Shown here in pieces: positions 47,929 to 59,487 of a stretch of DNA of 64,000 bases. Position 1 is the first letter of the stretch. Every line of letters begins with the position of its first letter. The notes below the pieces were generated by a model. It saw nothing but the letters and a program-made list of their open reading frames with translations, had not been told where the DNA came from and searched no databases. Position numbers and translations under genes: made by a program. The stretch spans positions 939,541 through 1,003,540 of the forward strand of contig NZ_LMIK01000005.1 in the NCBI RefSeq assembly GCF_001428685.1. Direction: 5' to 3'. The stretch is from Lysobacter sp. Root76. GTDB taxonomy: Bacteria > Pseudomonadota > Gammaproteobacteria > Xanthomonadales > Xanthomonadaceae.

Positions 47929-47951
47929 GGGCATCTGAGGGAAAACCGGGT
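47928..47951 (+). promoter_or_regulatory. Candidate MraZ operator
   Basis: Three NGGGN units, TGGGC, AGGGA and CGGGT, start at 47928, 47938 and 47947, immediately downstream of the -10. E. coli MraZ binds direct TGGGN repeats at about 10-base spacing in its own promoter region. Here only one unit keeps the T, and the last spacing is 9, so autoregulation is plausible but not proven. Confidence 0.4.
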
Positions 47952-48073
47952 TTTTTGTGGTTTTTCAGAGGCCTTGGCCGCCGGTTGGCGGCCAGAACGC
48001 AGGTAATCCGCCCACAAGGCGGACCTAACCAGGCGACCCGTCCGGTAGAGAGGGGCGCCGCACAAGGTGGGCA

Positions 48074-48520
48074 ATGTTCCAGGGCGAAACCGCCATCACG
48101 ATCGACGACAAGGGCCGGCTGGCGGTGCCCACCGCCTACCGCGATCTTGTCGCGCGCGATTGCGGCAACCGCCTGGTCATCACCTACAACCCGTTCGAGG
48201 CCGGCAGCCTCTATCTCTATCCATTGACGGTCTGGGAGCGCGTGCGCGACCAGGTCAACGCCCTGCCCAAGGCCAAGAAGGTCAACCGCAACATCCAGCT
48301 CAAGCTGGTCGGTGCGGCGTCGTTCGTCGAGCTCGACGGCAACGGCCGCATCACCGTGCCGGCCAGCCATCGCGCCGCCGTGGGCATAGAGAAGAAGGCC
48401 GTGCTGCTGGGCATGGGCGACAAATTCGAGTTGTGGAGCGAGCAGGCGCATCACGCCCAGATCCGTCAGACCATTACCGACGACGATCTGAGCGACGAGC
48501 TGCTCGACCTGCAGCTGTGA
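48074..48520 (+). CDS. mraZ: Transcriptional regulator MraZ
   Basis: This 148-residue protein has two AbrB-like swapped-hairpin halves: [23 protein letters not shown] and [20 protein letters not shown]. MraZ is the first gene of the dcw cluster and represses it in E. coli. The ATG at 48074 gives the family start, following AAGGTGGG. rsmH follows with an 11-base gap. Confidence 0.97.
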   Translation: MFQGETAITIDDKGRLAVPTAYRDLVARDCGNRLVITYNPFEAGSLYLYPLTVWERVRDQVNALPKAKKVNRNIQLKLVGAASFVELDGNGRITVPASHRAAVGIEKKAVLLGMGDKFELWSEQAHHAQIRQTITDDDLSDELLDLQL

Positions 48521-48531
48521 CGGGCGGTGGC

Positions 48532-49473
48532 ATGGAGCGCCCGGGTGCGCGGTCCGGCCACCTCCCCGTCATGTATCGGCAGGTACTGGAAGGCCTGCAG
48601 GTCAACGGGAGTGGGACGTACCTGGATGGGACGTTCGGCCGTGGCGGTCACGCGCGCGGCGTACTCGATCAACTCGGCGCCGGAGGCCGGCTGCTGCTGA
48701 TGGACAAGGATCCCGAAGCGATCGCTGTCGCCGAACGCGAGTTCGGCGCCGATCCGCGCGTGGCGATCTTCCGCGGCAGCTTCGCCGAACTGGCGCAGTG
48801 GGACGCGACCGCGTCCGGTCTGGACGGCGTGCTGCTGGACCTGGGCGTGTCCTCGCCGCAGCTGGACGTGGCCGAGCGCGGCTTCAGCTTCGGCAAGGAC
48901 GGTCCGCTCGACATGCGCATGGACCCCGACAGCGGCGAAAGCGCGGCGCAGTGGCTGGCGCGCGCGGACGAGCGCGAGATCGCCGACGTGCTGTGGACCT
49001 ACGGCGAGGAGCGCCAGAGCCGCAAGATCGCGCGCACCATCGTCGCCCGCCGCGGCGAGCAGCCGCTGCTGCGCACCGCGCAGCTGGCCGACCTGATCGC
49101 CTCGGTGATCCCGCGCGGCGACCAGAAAATCCACCCGGCCACCCGCAGCTTCCAGGCCATCCGCATCTTCATCAACCGCGAGCTGGCCGATCTGGAAATC
49201 GGCCTGGACGCGGCATTGGCGCGGCTCAAGCCCGGCGGCCGGCTGGCCGTGATCAGCTTCCATTCGCTGGAAGACCGCATCGTCAAGCAGTTCATCGCGC
49301 GCCACAGCAAGGCCCCGCCGGCCAACCGACGCATGCCGGTCGAGATCGCATTCACCCCGACCCTGCTGGCGATCGGCGGCGCGCAGAAGGCCGACCACGA
49401 CGAAACCTTCGACAACCCGCGCGCGCGCAGCGCGGTGCTGCGCGTGGCCGAGAAACTGGGGGAGGCGGCATGA
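48532..49473 (+). CDS. rsmH: 16S rRNA N4-methylcytidine C1402 methyltransferase
   Basis: This 313-residue enzyme (formerly MraW) has SAM motif [15 protein letters not shown], then [49 protein letters not shown] and [12 protein letters not shown]. The ATG at 48532 is used; a GTG five codons upstream (48517) overlaps the mraZ stop and may be the coupled start. Its stop overlaps the ftsL start (ATGA). Confidence 0.96.
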   Translation: MERPGARSGHLPVMYRQVLEGLQVNGSGTYLDGTFGRGGHARGVLDQLGAGGRLLLMDKDPEAIAVAEREFGADPRVAIFRGSFAELAQWDATASGLDGVLLDLGVSSPQLDVAERGFSFGKDGPLDMRMDPDSGESAAQWLARADEREIADVLWTYGEERQSRKIARTIVARRGEQPLLRTAQLADLIASVIPRGDQKIHPATRSFQAIRIFINRELADLEIGLDAALARLKPGGRLAVISFHSLEDRIVKQFIARHSKAPPANRRMPVEIAFTPTLLAIGGAQKADHDETFDNPRARSAVLRVAEKLGEAA

Positions 49474-49736
49474 CCCTGCGCCTGCTCCTGACCGTGCTGG
49501 TGGTGGCGAACCTGGCCTCGGCCCTGGCCGTGGTCTACGCGCGCCATCAGCACCGCCAGTACTTCATCCAGCTCAACAAGCTCGACCGCGAGCGCGACGA
49601 ACTCAACATCGAGTTCGGCCGCCTGCAGTTGGAGCAGGCGACCTGGGCCGAGAGCAACCGCATCGACCAGGTCGCGCGCGACCGCCTCGGCATGAAGTTC
49701 CCGGAAGGCGCCGAAACCGTGGTGATCAAGCCATGA
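49470..49736 (+). CDS. ftsL: Cell division protein FtsL
   Basis: This 88-residue bitopic protein has a hydrophobic N-terminus ([21 protein letters not shown]) and a periplasmic coiled coil ([27 protein letters not shown]). It forms the FtsQLB complex that activates FtsWI. Sequence identity in this family is low; the call rests on size, topology and position between rsmH and ftsI, with 4-base overlaps on both sides. Confidence 0.93.
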   Translation: MTLRLLLTVLVVANLASALAVVYARHQHRQYFIQLNKLDRERDELNIEFGRLQLEQATWAESNRIDQVARDRLGMKFPEGAETVVIKP

Positions 49737-51676
49737 GCGGCCGTCGCGACGACCATCGCAGCGGCCCGCTGGATCGCCTGCTGGGCGAGCGCGGCAAGCG
49801 CGGCGGCCCCGACCGTGGCGGCAAGCCGCGCGGCCGCGCCCGCTTCGACCTGCGCAACCGTCTGCTGATCGTCGGCGGCGTCCTGGGCCTGTGCGCGGTG
49901 GCGCTGGTCGGGCGCGCGTTCTATCTGCAGGTGCTCGGCAACGACTTCTACCGCCAGCAGGGCGACGCGCGCGCGCTGCGCGAGATTCCGATCCCGACTT
50001 CGCGCGGCATGATCACCGATCGCAACGGCGAGCCGCTGGCGGTGTCGACGCCGGTCGAATCGATCTGGGGCAACCCCAAGGAACTGCTGAAGAATCCGGC
50101 CCGCCTGCCGGAACTCGCGGCCGCGCTGGGCGTGCCGACCGACTACCTGACCCGCAAGCTCAGCCAGCGCTCGGGCAAGGAATTCCTGTACCTCAAGCGC
50201 CGGATCAATCCGGACGAGGCGCACCGCATCCTCGCCCGCAAGATCCCGGGCGTGTTCTCGCAGCGCGAATTCCGCCGCTTCTACCCCCAGGGCGAAGCGA
50301 TGGCGCACGTGCTGGGCTTCACCAACATCGACGACCGCGGCCAGGAAGGGCTGGAGCTGGCCTTCGACGACTGGCTGCGCGGCAAGCCCGGCGCCAAGCG
50401 CGTGATCCGCGACGGCGCCGGCCGCATCATCGAGAACGTCGATCTGCTCAAGTCGGCCGAGCCCGGCCACGACCTGACGCTCACGATCGACCGCCGCATC
50501 CAGTACCTGACCTACCGCGAACTGCGCCGCGCCCTGCTCGAAACCGGCGCCAGCAGCGGTTCGGCGGTGGTCCTGGACGTGGACACCGGCGAAGTGCTGG
50601 CGATGGCCAACCTGCCGACCTACAACCCGAACCTGCTCGGCTCGGGCAACCCGGACACGCACCGCAACCGCGCCGTCACCGACGTGGTCGAGCCGGGCTC
50701 GACCATGAAGCCGATCACCATCGCGGCGGCCCTGCAGTCGGGCCGGGTCACGCCCAACACCATCGTCGACACCACGCCCGGCTCGATGGCCAACGGCCGC
50801 TACCGCATCAACGACACCCATAACTATGGTGTGCTGACGGTCACCGGCGTGATCACCAAGAGTTCCAACGTCGGCGCGGCCAAGCTCGCGCTGCCGCTGC
50901 CGAACGACTACTACTACCAGTTCGTGAAGGGCTTCGGTTACGGCAGCAAGCCCGAAAGCGGCTTCCCGGGCGAGTCCTCGGGCGTGCTGATGGCGCCGGA
51001 CCGCTGGAGCGGCACCACCAAGGCGACCATGTCCTACGGCTACGGCCTGTCGGCGACGCCGTTGCAGATCGCGATGGCCTACGCGGCGATGGCCAACGGC
51101 GGCAAGCTGATCGCGCCGACCTTCGTGCGCGGCCAGCGCAACGAGCCGCGCCAGGCGCTGGAACCGAAGATCGCGGCGGAAGTCATGAGCATGATGCAGA
51201 CCGTGACCGAGCCCGGCGGCACCGCCAAGGCCGCGGCGATCCTGGGCTATCACGTCGCCGGCAAGACCGGCACCGCGCGCAAGTTCAGCGGCACGGGCGG
51301 CTATTCCAACAAGTACATCTCGCTGTTCGCCGGCGTGGTGCCGGTCAAGCGCCCGCGCTTCGCCATGACCGTGGTCATCAGCGAGCCGGATCCGTCGATG
51401 CGCGGCTATTACGGCGGCTCGGTGTCCGGTCCGGTGTTCCGCAACGTCATGGACGGCGCGCTGCGCCTGATGGACGTGGCGCCCGACGATATCGACACCT
51501 GGCTCGCGGCGCAGTCGGCGGCCGAGGCCAAGCGCCTCAGGGCCAACGGCGGCAAGCCCAGCGGCCCGGTGCTGCCGGTCGACGCCGAGGCGGTCGCCGA
51601 GGGCTTCGAGGAACTGCCGGCCGACCTGCCGCCGGTGGCGGCCGGCGCGGTCGCGCCGATCGGAGCCGGACGATGA
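49733..51676 (+). CDS. ftsI: Septal peptidoglycan transpeptidase FtsI (PBP3)
   Basis: This 647-residue class B penicillin-binding protein has an Arg-rich cytoplasmic tail, a transmembrane segment at about 43-62 ([20 protein letters not shown]), a dimerisation domain, then the transpeptidase. The active-site S323-T-M-K326 motif is in [10 protein letters not shown]377-S-N379 in TKSSNVG, and K511-T-G in AGKTGTA. The C-terminus has an Ala/Pro-rich extension. It works with FtsW at the septum. Confidence 0.98.
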   Translation: MSGRRDDHRSGPLDRLLGERGKRGGPDRGGKPRGRARFDLRNRLLIVGGVLGLCAVALVGRAFYLQVLGNDFYRQQGDARALREIPIPTSRGMITDRNGEPLAVSTPVESIWGNPKELLKNPARLPELAAALGVPTDYLTRKLSQRSGKEFLYLKRRINPDEAHRILARKIPGVFSQREFRRFYPQGEAMAHVLGFTNIDDRGQEGLELAFDDWLRGKPGAKRVIRDGAGRIIENVDLLKSAEPGHDLTLTIDRRIQYLTYRELRRALLETGASSGSAVVLDVDTGEVLAMANLPTYNPNLLGSGNPDTHRNRAVTDVVEPGSTMKPITIAAALQSGRVTPNTIVDTTPGSMANGRYRINDTHNYGVLTVTGVITKSSNVGAAKLALPLPNDYYYQFVKGFGYGSKPESGFPGESSGVLMAPDRWSGTTKATMSYGYGLSATPLQIAMAYAAMANGGKLIAPTFVRGQRNEPRQALEPKIAAEVMSMMQTVTEPGGTAKAAAILGYHVAGKTGTARKFSGTGGYSNKYISLFAGVVPVKRPRFAMTVVISEPDPSMRGYYGGSVSGPVFRNVMDGALRLMDVAPDDIDTWLAAQSAAEAKRLRANGGKPSGPVLPVDAEAVAEGFEELPADLPPVAAGAVAPIGAGR

Positions 51677-53154
51677 GCGCCGTCCGCCGCCGCATGCTCT
51701 TGCGCGAACTGCTGCCCGACGTGGCCGGCGTTCCCGCGGACCTGGAAATCACCGGGCTGACCCTGGACAGCCGCAGCGTGCGCGCCGGCAACGCCTTCGT
51801 CGCGATCGCCGGTTTCGGCGCGCACGGGCTGAAGTTCGTCGCCCAGGCGCGCGCCGCGGGCGCTAGCGCGATCCTGTTCGAACCGCCGGCGCCCGCCGAC
51901 CTGCCGGCGCCCGCCGACGCCATCGCCGTGCCCGGTTTGCGCGCGCGCCTGGGCGAGATGGGCGACCGCTTCCACGGCCGGGCCAGCGAGGCGATGACCG
52001 TGGTCGGGGTGACCGGCACCAACGGCAAGACCTCGACCGTGCAGCTGCTGGCGCAGGCCTGGACCTTGCGCGGCCTGCGCTGCGGCACCATCGGCACGCT
52101 CGGCGCCGGACTTTACGGCGAGGTCGTGCCGACCGGCTTCACCACGCCTTTGGTGTTGCAGTTGCATGAGCTGCTCGCCGAAATGCACGACGCCGGCGCC
52201 CAGGCCGTGGCGATGGAAGTCAGCTCGCACGCGCTCGACCAGGGCCGCGTCGACGGCACCCATTTCGATGTCGGCGTGTTCACCAATCTCACCCGCGATC
52301 ACCTCGACTACCACGGCGACATGGCCAGCTACGGCGCGGCCAAGGCGCGCCTGTTCGCGTGGCCGGGCCTGAAGGCGGGCGCGATCAACCTCGACGACGA
52401 GTTCGGCCGCGGTTTGCACGCGAGCCTGCCGGCGACGGTGCGCGCGATCGGCCTGAGCTCGCGCGGCGCGGACCATGCGCAGCTGCGCGCCGAGCGCCTG
52501 AGCTTCGACAACCGCGGTATCGGCTTCGATCTGGTGGTCGACGGCCAGGCCCATGCGGTGGTCTCGCCGCTGCTGGGCCGCTTCAACGTCGACAACCTGC
52601 TGGCCGTGGCCGGCGCGCTGTATGCGCTGGGCGACGCGCCGGCGCAGATCGCCGCGACCCTGTCGCAGCTGCAGCCGATCCACGGCCGCATGAACCGCCT
52701 CGGCGGCGACGCCGGCCGTCCGTTGGTGGTGATCGACTACGCTCACACCCCCGATGCGCTGGAGCAGGCGCTGACCTCGCTGCGCGGCCACGCGCGCGCG
52801 CGCCTGATCTGCGTGTTCGGCTGCGGCGGCGAGCGCGACCGCGGCAAGCGTCCGCAGATGGCGGCGATCGCCGAGGCCCGCGCCGACACGGTCGTGGTCA
52901 CCGACGACAACCCGCGCCGCGAAGACGGCGATGCCATCGTCGCCGACATCGTCGCCGGCTTCGCCCATCCCGAGCGCGCGATCGTGCTGCGCGACCGTGC
53001 CGCGGCGATCGCGCGCGCGATCGCCGATGCCGGTCCGGACGACATCGTGCTGGTCGCCGGCAAGGGCCACGAGCCTTACCAGGAAATAGACGGCGTGCAG
53101 CATCCCTTCGACGACACTCGCATCGCGCATGCGGCGCTGGAGGCGAGGCCATGA
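51673..53154 (+). CDS. murE: UDP-MurNAc-tripeptide synthetase MurE
   Basis: This 493-residue Mur ligase adds meso-diaminopimelate to UDP-MurNAc-dipeptide. The ATP loop is G115-TNGKT, the carbamylated-lysine region is [14 protein letters not shown], and the C-terminal D412-N-P-R415 motif is the signature for meso-DAP rather than lysine. Overlaps of 4 bases on both sides (ftsI, murF). Confidence 0.97.
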   Translation: MSAVRRRMLLRELLPDVAGVPADLEITGLTLDSRSVRAGNAFVAIAGFGAHGLKFVAQARAAGASAILFEPPAPADLPAPADAIAVPGLRARLGEMGDRFHGRASEAMTVVGVTGTNGKTSTVQLLAQAWTLRGLRCGTIGTLGAGLYGEVVPTGFTTPLVLQLHELLAEMHDAGAQAVAMEVSSHALDQGRVDGTHFDVGVFTNLTRDHLDYHGDMASYGAAKARLFAWPGLKAGAINLDDEFGRGLHASLPATVRAIGLSSRGADHAQLRAERLSFDNRGIGFDLVVDGQAHAVVSPLLGRFNVDNLLAVAGALYALGDAPAQIAATLSQLQPIHGRMNRLGGDAGRPLVVIDYAHTPDALEQALTSLRGHARARLICVFGCGGERDRGKRPQMAAIAEARADTVVVTDDNPRREDGDAIVADIVAGFAHPERAIVLRDRAAAIARAIADAGPDDIVLVAGKGHEPYQEIDGVQHPFDDTRIAHAALEARP

Positions 53155-54557
53155 AGCGGCTGCGCCTGTCCGAGATCGCGCGCATGACCGGCGGCCGCCT
53201 GCACGGCGAGGACGCCGTGGTCGCCGCTGTCGTCACCGATACCCGCGCCCTGGCCGAGGCGGGCGACGCCTTGTTCGTCGCGCTCAAGGGCGAACGCTTC
53301 GACGGTCACGACCATGTCGGCGCCGCGGCCGCTGCCGGCGTGGCCGGCGCATTGGTGTCGCGCCAGCTCGATACGGCGCTGCCGCAGGTGATCGTCGCCG
53401 ACACCGAGCGCGCGCTGGCCGCCTTCGCCACCGCGGTGCAGCGCGAGCGCACGGCCACGACCACGCTGGCGATCACCGGCAGCAGCGGCAAGACCAGCGT
53501 CAAGAACCTGACCATCGCGATCCTCGAACGCGCCGGCCGCGCCTACGCGACGCCGGGCAACCGCAACAACGAGATCGGCATGCCGCTGGCGGTGCTGGCC
53601 GCGCCCGAGGACGCGCAGTTCGCGGTCTACGAGATGGGCACCGGCGCGCCCGGCGATATCGCCTACCTGACCGCGATCGCGCCGCCGCGCGTGGCCGTGG
53701 TCAACAACGTCGCGCCCGCGCACCTGGAGCGCATGGGCAGCCTGCTCGCGATCGCCGACACCAAGGCCGCGGTCTACGACACGCTGCCGCCGGACGGGGT
53801 CGCGGTGATCAACGCCGACGATGCGTTCGCGCCGTTCTTCGCCGAACGCGCGCACGGCCGTCGCCTGATCCGTTTCGGCCTGGACGCCAGCGCCGACGTG
53901 AGCGCGCGCGACATCCGCCTGGGCGAGGAAGGTTCGCAGTTCGTGCTGACCACGCCGCAGGGCCAGGCCGCGATCGCGCTCGCCATCCCCGGCCGCCACA
54001 ACGTGCGCAACGCGCTCGCGGCCGCCTCGCTGGCGCTGGGCGCAGGCGTGGCTCTGGCGACCATCGCCGAGGGCCTGAACGCCGCGCGTCCGGTGTCCGG
54101 GCGCCTGGTCACGCATCGCCTGCGCAGCGGCGCGGTGCTGATCGACGACAGCTACAACGCCAATCCCGGTTCGGTGGCCGCGGCCATCGACACGCTCGCC
54201 GACGCCACCGCGCACGGCCGCGCGGGCGAGGGCTGGCTGGTGCTGGGCGACATGCGCGAGCTCGGCCCGGACGGTGCGGCGATGCACGCCGAGGCCGGCC
54301 GTCGTGCCAAGGGCGCCAGCCTCAAGCGCCTGTTCGCGCTGGGTCCGCTCAGCGTCGAAGCGGCGCGCGCGTTCGGCGAAGGCGCTACGCATTACGAAAG
54401 CCACGAGGCGCTGTCGCAGGCGCTCGCGGCGGAGCTGCGCGAGGGTGTGCGCGCGCTGGTGAAGGGGTCGCGCGGTAGCGCGATGGATCGGATCGTGACT
54501 GCGCTGCTGGCCAGCGACGCGTCGCCGGATGGGGAGGAATCGACGCATGCTGCTTGA
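53151..54557 (+). CDS. murF: UDP-MurNAc-tripeptide-D-Ala-D-Ala ligase MurF
   Basis: This 468-residue Mur ligase completes the pentapeptide. Motifs are [13 protein letters not shown] (ATP loop), [40 protein letters not shown] and [13 protein letters not shown]. The start at 53151 overlaps the murE stop; the frame is open far upstream inside murE. Its end overlaps the mraY start by 11 bases. Confidence 0.97.
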   Translation: MKRLRLSEIARMTGGRLHGEDAVVAAVVTDTRALAEAGDALFVALKGERFDGHDHVGAAAAAGVAGALVSRQLDTALPQVIVADTERALAAFATAVQRERTATTTLAITGSSGKTSVKNLTIAILERAGRAYATPGNRNNEIGMPLAVLAAPEDAQFAVYEMGTGAPGDIAYLTAIAPPRVAVVNNVAPAHLERMGSLLAIADTKAAVYDTLPPDGVAVINADDAFAPFFAERAHGRRLIRFGLDASADVSARDIRLGEEGSQFVLTTPQGQAAIALAIPGRHNVRNALAAASLALGAGVALATIAEGLNAARPVSGRLVTHRLRSGAVLIDDSYNANPGSVAAAIDTLADATAHGRAGEGWLVLGDMRELGPDGAAMHAEAGRRAKGASLKRLFALGPLSVEAARAFGEGATHYESHEALSQALAAELREGVRALVKGSRGSAMDRIVTALLASDASPDGEESTHAA

Positions 54558-55632
54558 ACTGACGCGCTGGCTGGAACAACTGCAGAGCCTGTTCGGTCTG
54601 TTCGGATACCTGACGTTTCGCGGCATCCTCAGCGCGCTGACCGCGCTCGGGCTGTCGCTGTGGTGGGGGCCGGCGGTGATCCGCAAGCTCGCCCAATACA
54701 AGGGCGGCCAGCCGATCCGCAAGGACGGCCCGCAGTCGCACTTCTCCAAGGCCGGCACGCCGACCATGGGCGGGGCGCTGATCCTGATGACCGTGCTGGC
54801 CTCGGTGCTGCTGTGGGGCGACCTGCGCAACCGCTACGTCTGGCTGGTGATCGCGGTGATGCTCGCGTTCGGCGCGATCGGCTGGTACGACGACTGGATC
54901 AAGATCGTGCACCGCGATCCCAACGGCCTGAAGTCGCGCTGGAAGTATCTGCTGCAGTCGATCTTCGGCCTGGCCGCGGGCGTGTTCCTGTACTACACCG
55001 CCGACGCCCCGGCCGCGACCACCTTCTACATCCCGATGCTGAAGTCGGTCGCGCTGCCGCTGGTGGGCGTGAGCTTCATCGCCATCGCCTACTTCTGGAT
55101 CGTCGGCTTCTCCAACGCGGTCAACCTGACCGATGGCCTGGATGGTCTGGCGATCATGCCGACCGTGCTGGTCGCCTGCGCGCTGGGCGTGTTCGCCTAC
55201 GCCTCGGGCAACGCGGTGTTCTCCAACTACCTGCAGATCCCTCAGGTACCGGGCGCGGGCGAGCTGGTGATCATCTGCGCCGCGATCGCGGGCGCCGGCC
55301 TGGGCTTCCTGTGGTTCAACACCTATCCGGCGATGGTGTTCATGGGCGACATCGGTGCGCTGGCGCTGGGCGCGGTGCTCGGCACCGTCGCGGTGATCGT
55401 GCGCCAGGAACTGGTGCTGGTGGTCATGGGCGGCGTGTTCGTGATCGAAACGCTGTCGGTGATGATCCAGGTCGCCTCGTTCAAGCTCACCGGCAAGCGC
55501 GTGTTCCGGATGGCGCCGATCCATCACCACTTCGAGCTCAAGGGCTGGCCCGAGCCGCGCGTGATCGTGCGCTTCTGGATCATCTCGGTGGTGCTCGTCC
55601 TCGTCGGCCTGGCGACCTTGAAGGTGCGCTGA
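54547..55632 (+). CDS. mraY: Phospho-MurNAc-pentapeptide translocase MraY
   Basis: This 361-residue integral membrane enzyme with about ten transmembrane helices makes lipid I from UDP-MurNAc-pentapeptide and undecaprenyl phosphate. The conserved acidic motifs GWYDDWIKI and [13 protein letters not shown] are present, with GDIGALALG and the C-terminal [14 protein letters not shown]. The length matches E. coli (360). It is directly followed by ftsW: the stop and start share one base, with no room for murD. Confidence 0.98.
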   Translation: MLLELTRWLEQLQSLFGLFGYLTFRGILSALTALGLSLWWGPAVIRKLAQYKGGQPIRKDGPQSHFSKAGTPTMGGALILMTVLASVLLWGDLRNRYVWLVIAVMLAFGAIGWYDDWIKIVHRDPNGLKSRWKYLLQSIFGLAAGVFLYYTADAPAATTFYIPMLKSVALPLVGVSFIAIAYFWIVGFSNAVNLTDGLDGLAIMPTVLVACALGVFAYASGNAVFSNYLQIPQVPGAGELVIICAAIAGAGLGFLWFNTYPAMVFMGDIGALALGAVLGTVAVIVRQELVLVVMGGVFVIETLSVMIQVASFKLTGKRVFRMAPIHHHFELKGWPEPRVIVRFWIISVVLVLVGLATLKVR

Positions 55633-56933
55633 TGAACGACTCCGCCGCTCGCCAGGCAACACGACTGGACGCCATCCACGGACGCTACGATCCGTGGCTG
55701 CTGGCGGTGTCGTGCGCGCTGGCCTGCGTCGGTCTGGTCATGGTCGGCTCGGCTTCCATCGGCGTGGCCGACGGCCACGACGTTGGCCCGTTCTACTTCC
55801 TGACCCGGCACGCGGTGTTCCTGGCGATCGGCCTGGTCGCGGCGGTGTGGCTGATGCGCACCGAACTCAAGACCATCGAGCAGCACAACCAGCTGCTGTT
55901 GCTGGTGTGCCTGGCCCTGCTGCTGGCGGTGTTCGTGCCCGGCATCGGCAAGAGCGTCAACGGCGCGCGCCGCTGGCTCAACCTGGGCGTGTCGAATTTC
56001 CAGGCCGTGGAAGCGGTCAAGCTGCTCTACATCCTGTGGCTGGCGAGCTATCTGAAGCGCTTCAGCGAGGATATCTCGGCGACCTGGCTGGCGATGCTCA
56101 AGCCGATCGGCGTGGCCGTGGTGCTGGTGGCGATGCTGCTGATGCAGCCGGACTTCGGTTCCTCGTCGCTGATCCTGGCGATCACCGCCGGAATGCTGGT
56201 GCTGGGCGGCGTGAACATGCCGCGCATGTTCGGCCCGGTGCTGATCGGCCTGCCGGTGCTGGCGATCGTCGCGATCGCCGAGCCCTACCGCGTGAGCCGT
56301 CTGACCTCGTTCCTGAATCCCTGGGCGGACCCGTTCAAGACCGGCTACCAGCTCACCAACGCGCTGATGGCGGTCGGCCGCGGCGAATGGCTGGGCGTGG
56401 GCCTGGGCGCGTCGGTGCAGAAGCTGTCGTACCTGCCCGAGGCGCACACCGACTTCATCCTGGCGGTGATCGCCGAGGAGTTCGGTTTCCTCGGCGTATG
56501 CCTGGTGGTCGGCCTGTACGCGCTGCTGGCCGGGCGCGCGTTCTGGATCGGATTGAAGTGCGTCGAGATGCGCCGCCACTTCTCCGGCTATATCGCCTTC
56601 GGCATCGCCCTGTGGATGAGCCTGCAGAGCTTCGTCTCGATCGGCGTGAACCTGGGCCTGCTGCCGACCAAGGGCCTGACCCTGCCGATGATTTCCTACG
56701 GCGGCTCCAGCGTGATCATGACCTGCGCCGCGCTGGGCGTGCTGCTGCGGGTGTCCTACGAGCTCGACCGCGCCCAGCGTCAGGTCGCGCGCCTGCGCAA
56801 CGAGGCCGCGCAGCCTTCGGCCGGCGTGCCGGCGACCGCCAATCCGCTGCCGGGCGTCGCTGGCGATCCCGCGCGCGGCACCAGCCGCCTGCGCCAGCGC
56901 GCCGAACCCAGCCTGGGGAGGACGACGGCATGA
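55632..56933 (+). CDS. ftsW: Septal peptidoglycan glycosyltransferase FtsW
   Basis: This 433-residue SEDS family polymerase acts with FtsI. It has ten predicted membrane segments; motifs include [39 protein letters not shown] and [17 protein letters not shown] hydrophilic Ala/Pro/Arg-rich C-terminal tail of about 50 residues follows. It takes the place right after mraY where E. coli has murD. Confidence 0.97.
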   Translation: MNDSAARQATRLDAIHGRYDPWLLAVSCALACVGLVMVGSASIGVADGHDVGPFYFLTRHAVFLAIGLVAAVWLMRTELKTIEQHNQLLLLVCLALLLAVFVPGIGKSVNGARRWLNLGVSNFQAVEAVKLLYILWLASYLKRFSEDISATWLAMLKPIGVAVVLVAMLLMQPDFGSSSLILAITAGMLVLGGVNMPRMFGPVLIGLPVLAIVAIAEPYRVSRLTSFLNPWADPFKTGYQLTNALMAVGRGEWLGVGLGASVQKLSYLPEAHTDFILAVIAEEFGFLGVCLVVGLYALLAGRAFWIGLKCVEMRRHFSGYIAFGIALWMSLQSFVSIGVNLGLLPTKGLTLPMISYGGSSVIMTCAALGVLLRVSYELDRAQRQVARLRNEAAQPSAGVPATANPLPGVAGDPARGTSRLRQRAEPSLGRTTA

Positions 56934-58045
56934 GCGTGCACAACGCCGCCACCGACTCCGACCTGCATCCGGTGATGATCCTCGCCGGCGGCACCGGCGG
57001 GCATATCTTCCCGGGGCTCGCGGTCGCGCATGCGCTGATCGCGCGCGGCGCGCCGGTGCTGTGGCTGGGCGCCGACGGCGGCATGGAAACGCGGCTGGTG
57101 CCGCAGCACGGCATCGCCATCGACACCATCGCGGTGCGCGGCATCCGCGGCAAGGGCGTGGCCGCTCTGCTGGCGGCGCCGTTCAAGGTGCTATCGGCGG
57201 TGCGTGCAGCGGCGCAAACCCTGCGCGAGCGTCAGCCGTGCGCGGTGATCAGCTTCGGCGGTTACGCCGCCGGGCCCGGCGGCATCGCTGCGCGCCTGGC
57301 CGGCATTCCGTTGATCGTGCACGAACAAAACCGCGCCCCCGGTATGACCAACCGCGTGCTCGCGCGTTTCGCCCGCCACGTGCTGACCGGTTTCCCCGAC
57401 ACCTTCACGAACCGCAACGAAGAAGTCGTCGGCAATCCGGTACGCGCCGAGATCGCCGCGGTCGCGCCTCCGGCCGAACGCTTCGGCGGACGCAGCGGGC
57501 CGCTGCGCCTGCTGGTGCTGGGCGGCAGCCAGGGCGCGCGCGCGCTCAACGCCGCCGTGCCCAAGGCGATCGCCGGTCTGCATGGCCGCCTGAGCTGCGA
57601 GGTGCGTCATCAGTGCGGCGAGAAGCTGCGCGACGACGCGGTGCGCGCCTATGCCGACGCCGGCGTGACCGCTTCGGTCGAACCGTTCATCGCCGACATG
57701 GCCGCCGCCTACGCCTGGGCCGATCTGGTGATCTGCCGGGCCGGCGCGCTGACCCTGGCCGAGCTGTGCGCCGTCGGCGTCGGCAGTGTGCTGGTGCCGT
57801 TCCCGCAGGCGGTCGACGACCACCAGACCAAGAACGCGCAGTACCTGGTCGATCGCGGCGCGGCCCAGCTGCTGCCGCAGAGCACCGATCTGGCCGAACG
57901 CATCTCGGCCACCATCGAAATTCTCGGCGAGCGCGAGGGCCTGCTGCAGATGGCCATCGCCGCGCGCGCCCTGGCCAAACCCGACGCGGCCGAACGGGTC
58001 GCCGACATCGTCCTGGAGCAATCGAACATGAGGAAGCCGGCATGA
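56930..58045 (+). CDS. murG: Lipid II synthase MurG
   Basis: This 371-residue GT28 transferase adds GlcNAc to lipid I on the inner leaflet. Motifs are [57 protein letters not shown] and [16 protein letters not shown], with [14 protein letters not shown]. Four-base overlaps with ftsW and murC. A start with a short extension ([13 protein letters not shown]) before the Rossmann strand is seen. Confidence 0.97.
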   Translation: MSVHNAATDSDLHPVMILAGGTGGHIFPGLAVAHALIARGAPVLWLGADGGMETRLVPQHGIAIDTIAVRGIRGKGVAALLAAPFKVLSAVRAAAQTLRERQPCAVISFGGYAAGPGGIAARLAGIPLIVHEQNRAPGMTNRVLARFARHVLTGFPDTFTNRNEEVVGNPVRAEIAAVAPPAERFGGRSGPLRLLVLGGSQGARALNAAVPKAIAGLHGRLSCEVRHQCGEKLRDDAVRAYADAGVTASVEPFIADMAAAYAWADLVICRAGALTLAELCAVGVGSVLVPFPQAVDDHQTKNAQYLVDRGAAQLLPQSTDLAERISATIEILGEREGLLQMAIAARALAKPDAAERVADIVLEQSNMRKPA

Positions 58046-59487
58046 GTACGGCCCTGCGCCGCCGGCTGCAGCACACGGGCGATCTGGCCAAGGCCTTTCC
58101 GCGCGTGCACTTCGTCGGCATCGGCGGCACCGGCATGAGCGGCATCGCCGAGGTGATGTGCACGCTGGGCTATCAGGTGTCCGGCTCGGACATGGCCGAC
58201 AACGCGGTCACCCGCCGCCTGGCCTCGCTGGGCATCGCCGTGCACCGGGGCCATGCCGCCGCCAACGTGCTCGGCAGCGACTGCGTGGTCGTGTCCAGCG
58301 CGATCAAGCGCGACAACCCGGAACTGATGGAAGCGCGCGCTCAGCGCATTCCGGTGGTGCCGCGCGCCGAGATGCTGGCCGAGCTGATGCGCTTCCGCCG
58401 AGGCATCGCCGTCGCCGGTACCCACGGCAAGACCACGACCACCTCGCTGGCCGCGAGCGTGCTCGGCGAGGGCGGTATCGATCCGACCTTCGTGATCGGC
58501 GGACAGCTGCTCGCCGCCGGCGCCAACGCGCGCCTGGGCGGCGGTCAGTGGCTGGTGGCCGAGGCCGACGAGAGCGACGGCAGCTTCCTGCGCCTGAACC
58601 CGCAGATCGCGATCGTCACCAACATCGACGCCGATCACCTGGAGAACTACGGCGGCGACTTCGCCAAGGTGCTGGCCGCGTTCGAGGAATTCCTGCACCG
58701 CCTGCCGTTCTACGGCCTGGCCGTGCTGTGCATCGACGACCCCAAGGTCGCCGCGCTGGCCGCGGAAACGCCGCGCCACGTGATGACCTACGGCTTCGAC
58801 GAGGCCGCCGACGTGCGCGCCGAGGATGTCGAGCAGCACGGTCCGAACATGCGTTTCACCCTGTGCCTGCCGGACGCGACCCGCACCGAGGTGACGCTGG
58901 CCCTGCCGGGCCGGCACAACGTCCAGAACGCCCTGGCCGCGGCCGCGGTGGGCTGGCAGCTGGGCGTGCAGCCGGACGCGATCGCGCGTGCGCTGCAGAA
59001 CTTCGCCGGCATCGGCCGTCGCTTCAACCTGCTCGCACAGCTGCGCACCGCCAAGGGCGCGACCGTGCAGCTGGTCGACGACTACGGCCATCACCCGAAG
59101 GAACTTGAGGCCGTGTTCGCCGCCGCCCGCGGCGGTTGGCCGGACAAGCGTCTGGTGGTGGCGTTCCAGCCGCACCGTTACAGCCGCACCCGCGATCTGT
59201 TCGACGAATTCGCCGCGGTGCTGTCCAGCGTCGACGCGCTGGTGCTCACCGAGATCTATCCGGCCGGCGAAGCGCCGATCGCCGGCGCCGACGCCAAGTC
59301 GCTGGCGCGCGCGATCCGCGCGCGCGGCCGCATCGATCCGGTCGTGGTCGGAGGTGCCGCCGAGCTGGCCGCGGTACTGCCCGACGTCCTCAACGACGGC
59401 GACCTGCTGCTGATGATGGGGGCCGGCGACATCGGTCATGCCGCGCAGCAGATCGCCAGCCAAGGTTTCCAGGGAGAATCCAAGTGA
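58042..59487 (+). CDS. murC: UDP-MurNAc-L-alanine ligase MurC
   Basis: This 481-residue first Mur ligase adds L-Ala to UDP-MurNAc. Motifs are [57 protein letters not shown] and [14 protein letters not shown]. It ends TGA at 59485-59487, overlapped by the GTG start of ddlB. A good Shine-Dalgarno for ddlB lies within its last codons. Confidence 0.97.
   Translation: MSTALRRRLQHTGDLAKAFPRVHFVGIGGTGMSGIAEVMCTLGYQVSGSDMADNAVTRRLASLGIAVHRGHAAANVLGSDCVVVSSAIKRDNPELMEARAQRIPVVPRAEMLAELMRFRRGIAVAGTHGKTTTTSLAASVLGEGGIDPTFVIGGQLLAAGANARLGGGQWLVAEADESDGSFLRLNPQIAIVTNIDADHLENYGGDFAKVLAAFEEFLHRLPFYGLAVLCIDDPKVAALAAETPRHVMTYGFDEAADVRAEDVEQHGPNMRFTLCLPDATRTEVTLALPGRHNVQNALAAAAVGWQLGVQPDAIARALQNFAGIGRRFNLLAQLRTAKGATVQLVDDYGHHPKELEAVFAAARGGWPDKRLVVAFQPHRYSRTRDLFDEFAAVLSSVDALVLTEIYPAGEAPIAGADAKSLARAIRARGRIDPVVVGGAAELAAVLPDVLNDGDLLLMMGAGDIGHAAQQIASQGFQGESK

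Larger units (their letters stand above)
47287..48073. other. rnpB-mraZ intergenic region, about 790 bp
   Basis: This is the longest gene-free stretch of the window. It holds the rnpB terminator palindrome and a second 12-bp hairpin (CCCAAAGTTTGC, 47319-47330, with GCAAACTTTGGG, 47334-47345). A CCCCCTT/AAGGGGG hairpin lies at 47385-47401, and a CCCTCTCCCGC repeat near 47550. A more AT-rich part (about 47600-47930) leads into the mraZ promoter. A 157-codon minus-strand frame at 47393-47866 reads through the repeats and is not credible as a gene. Confidence 0.7.
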
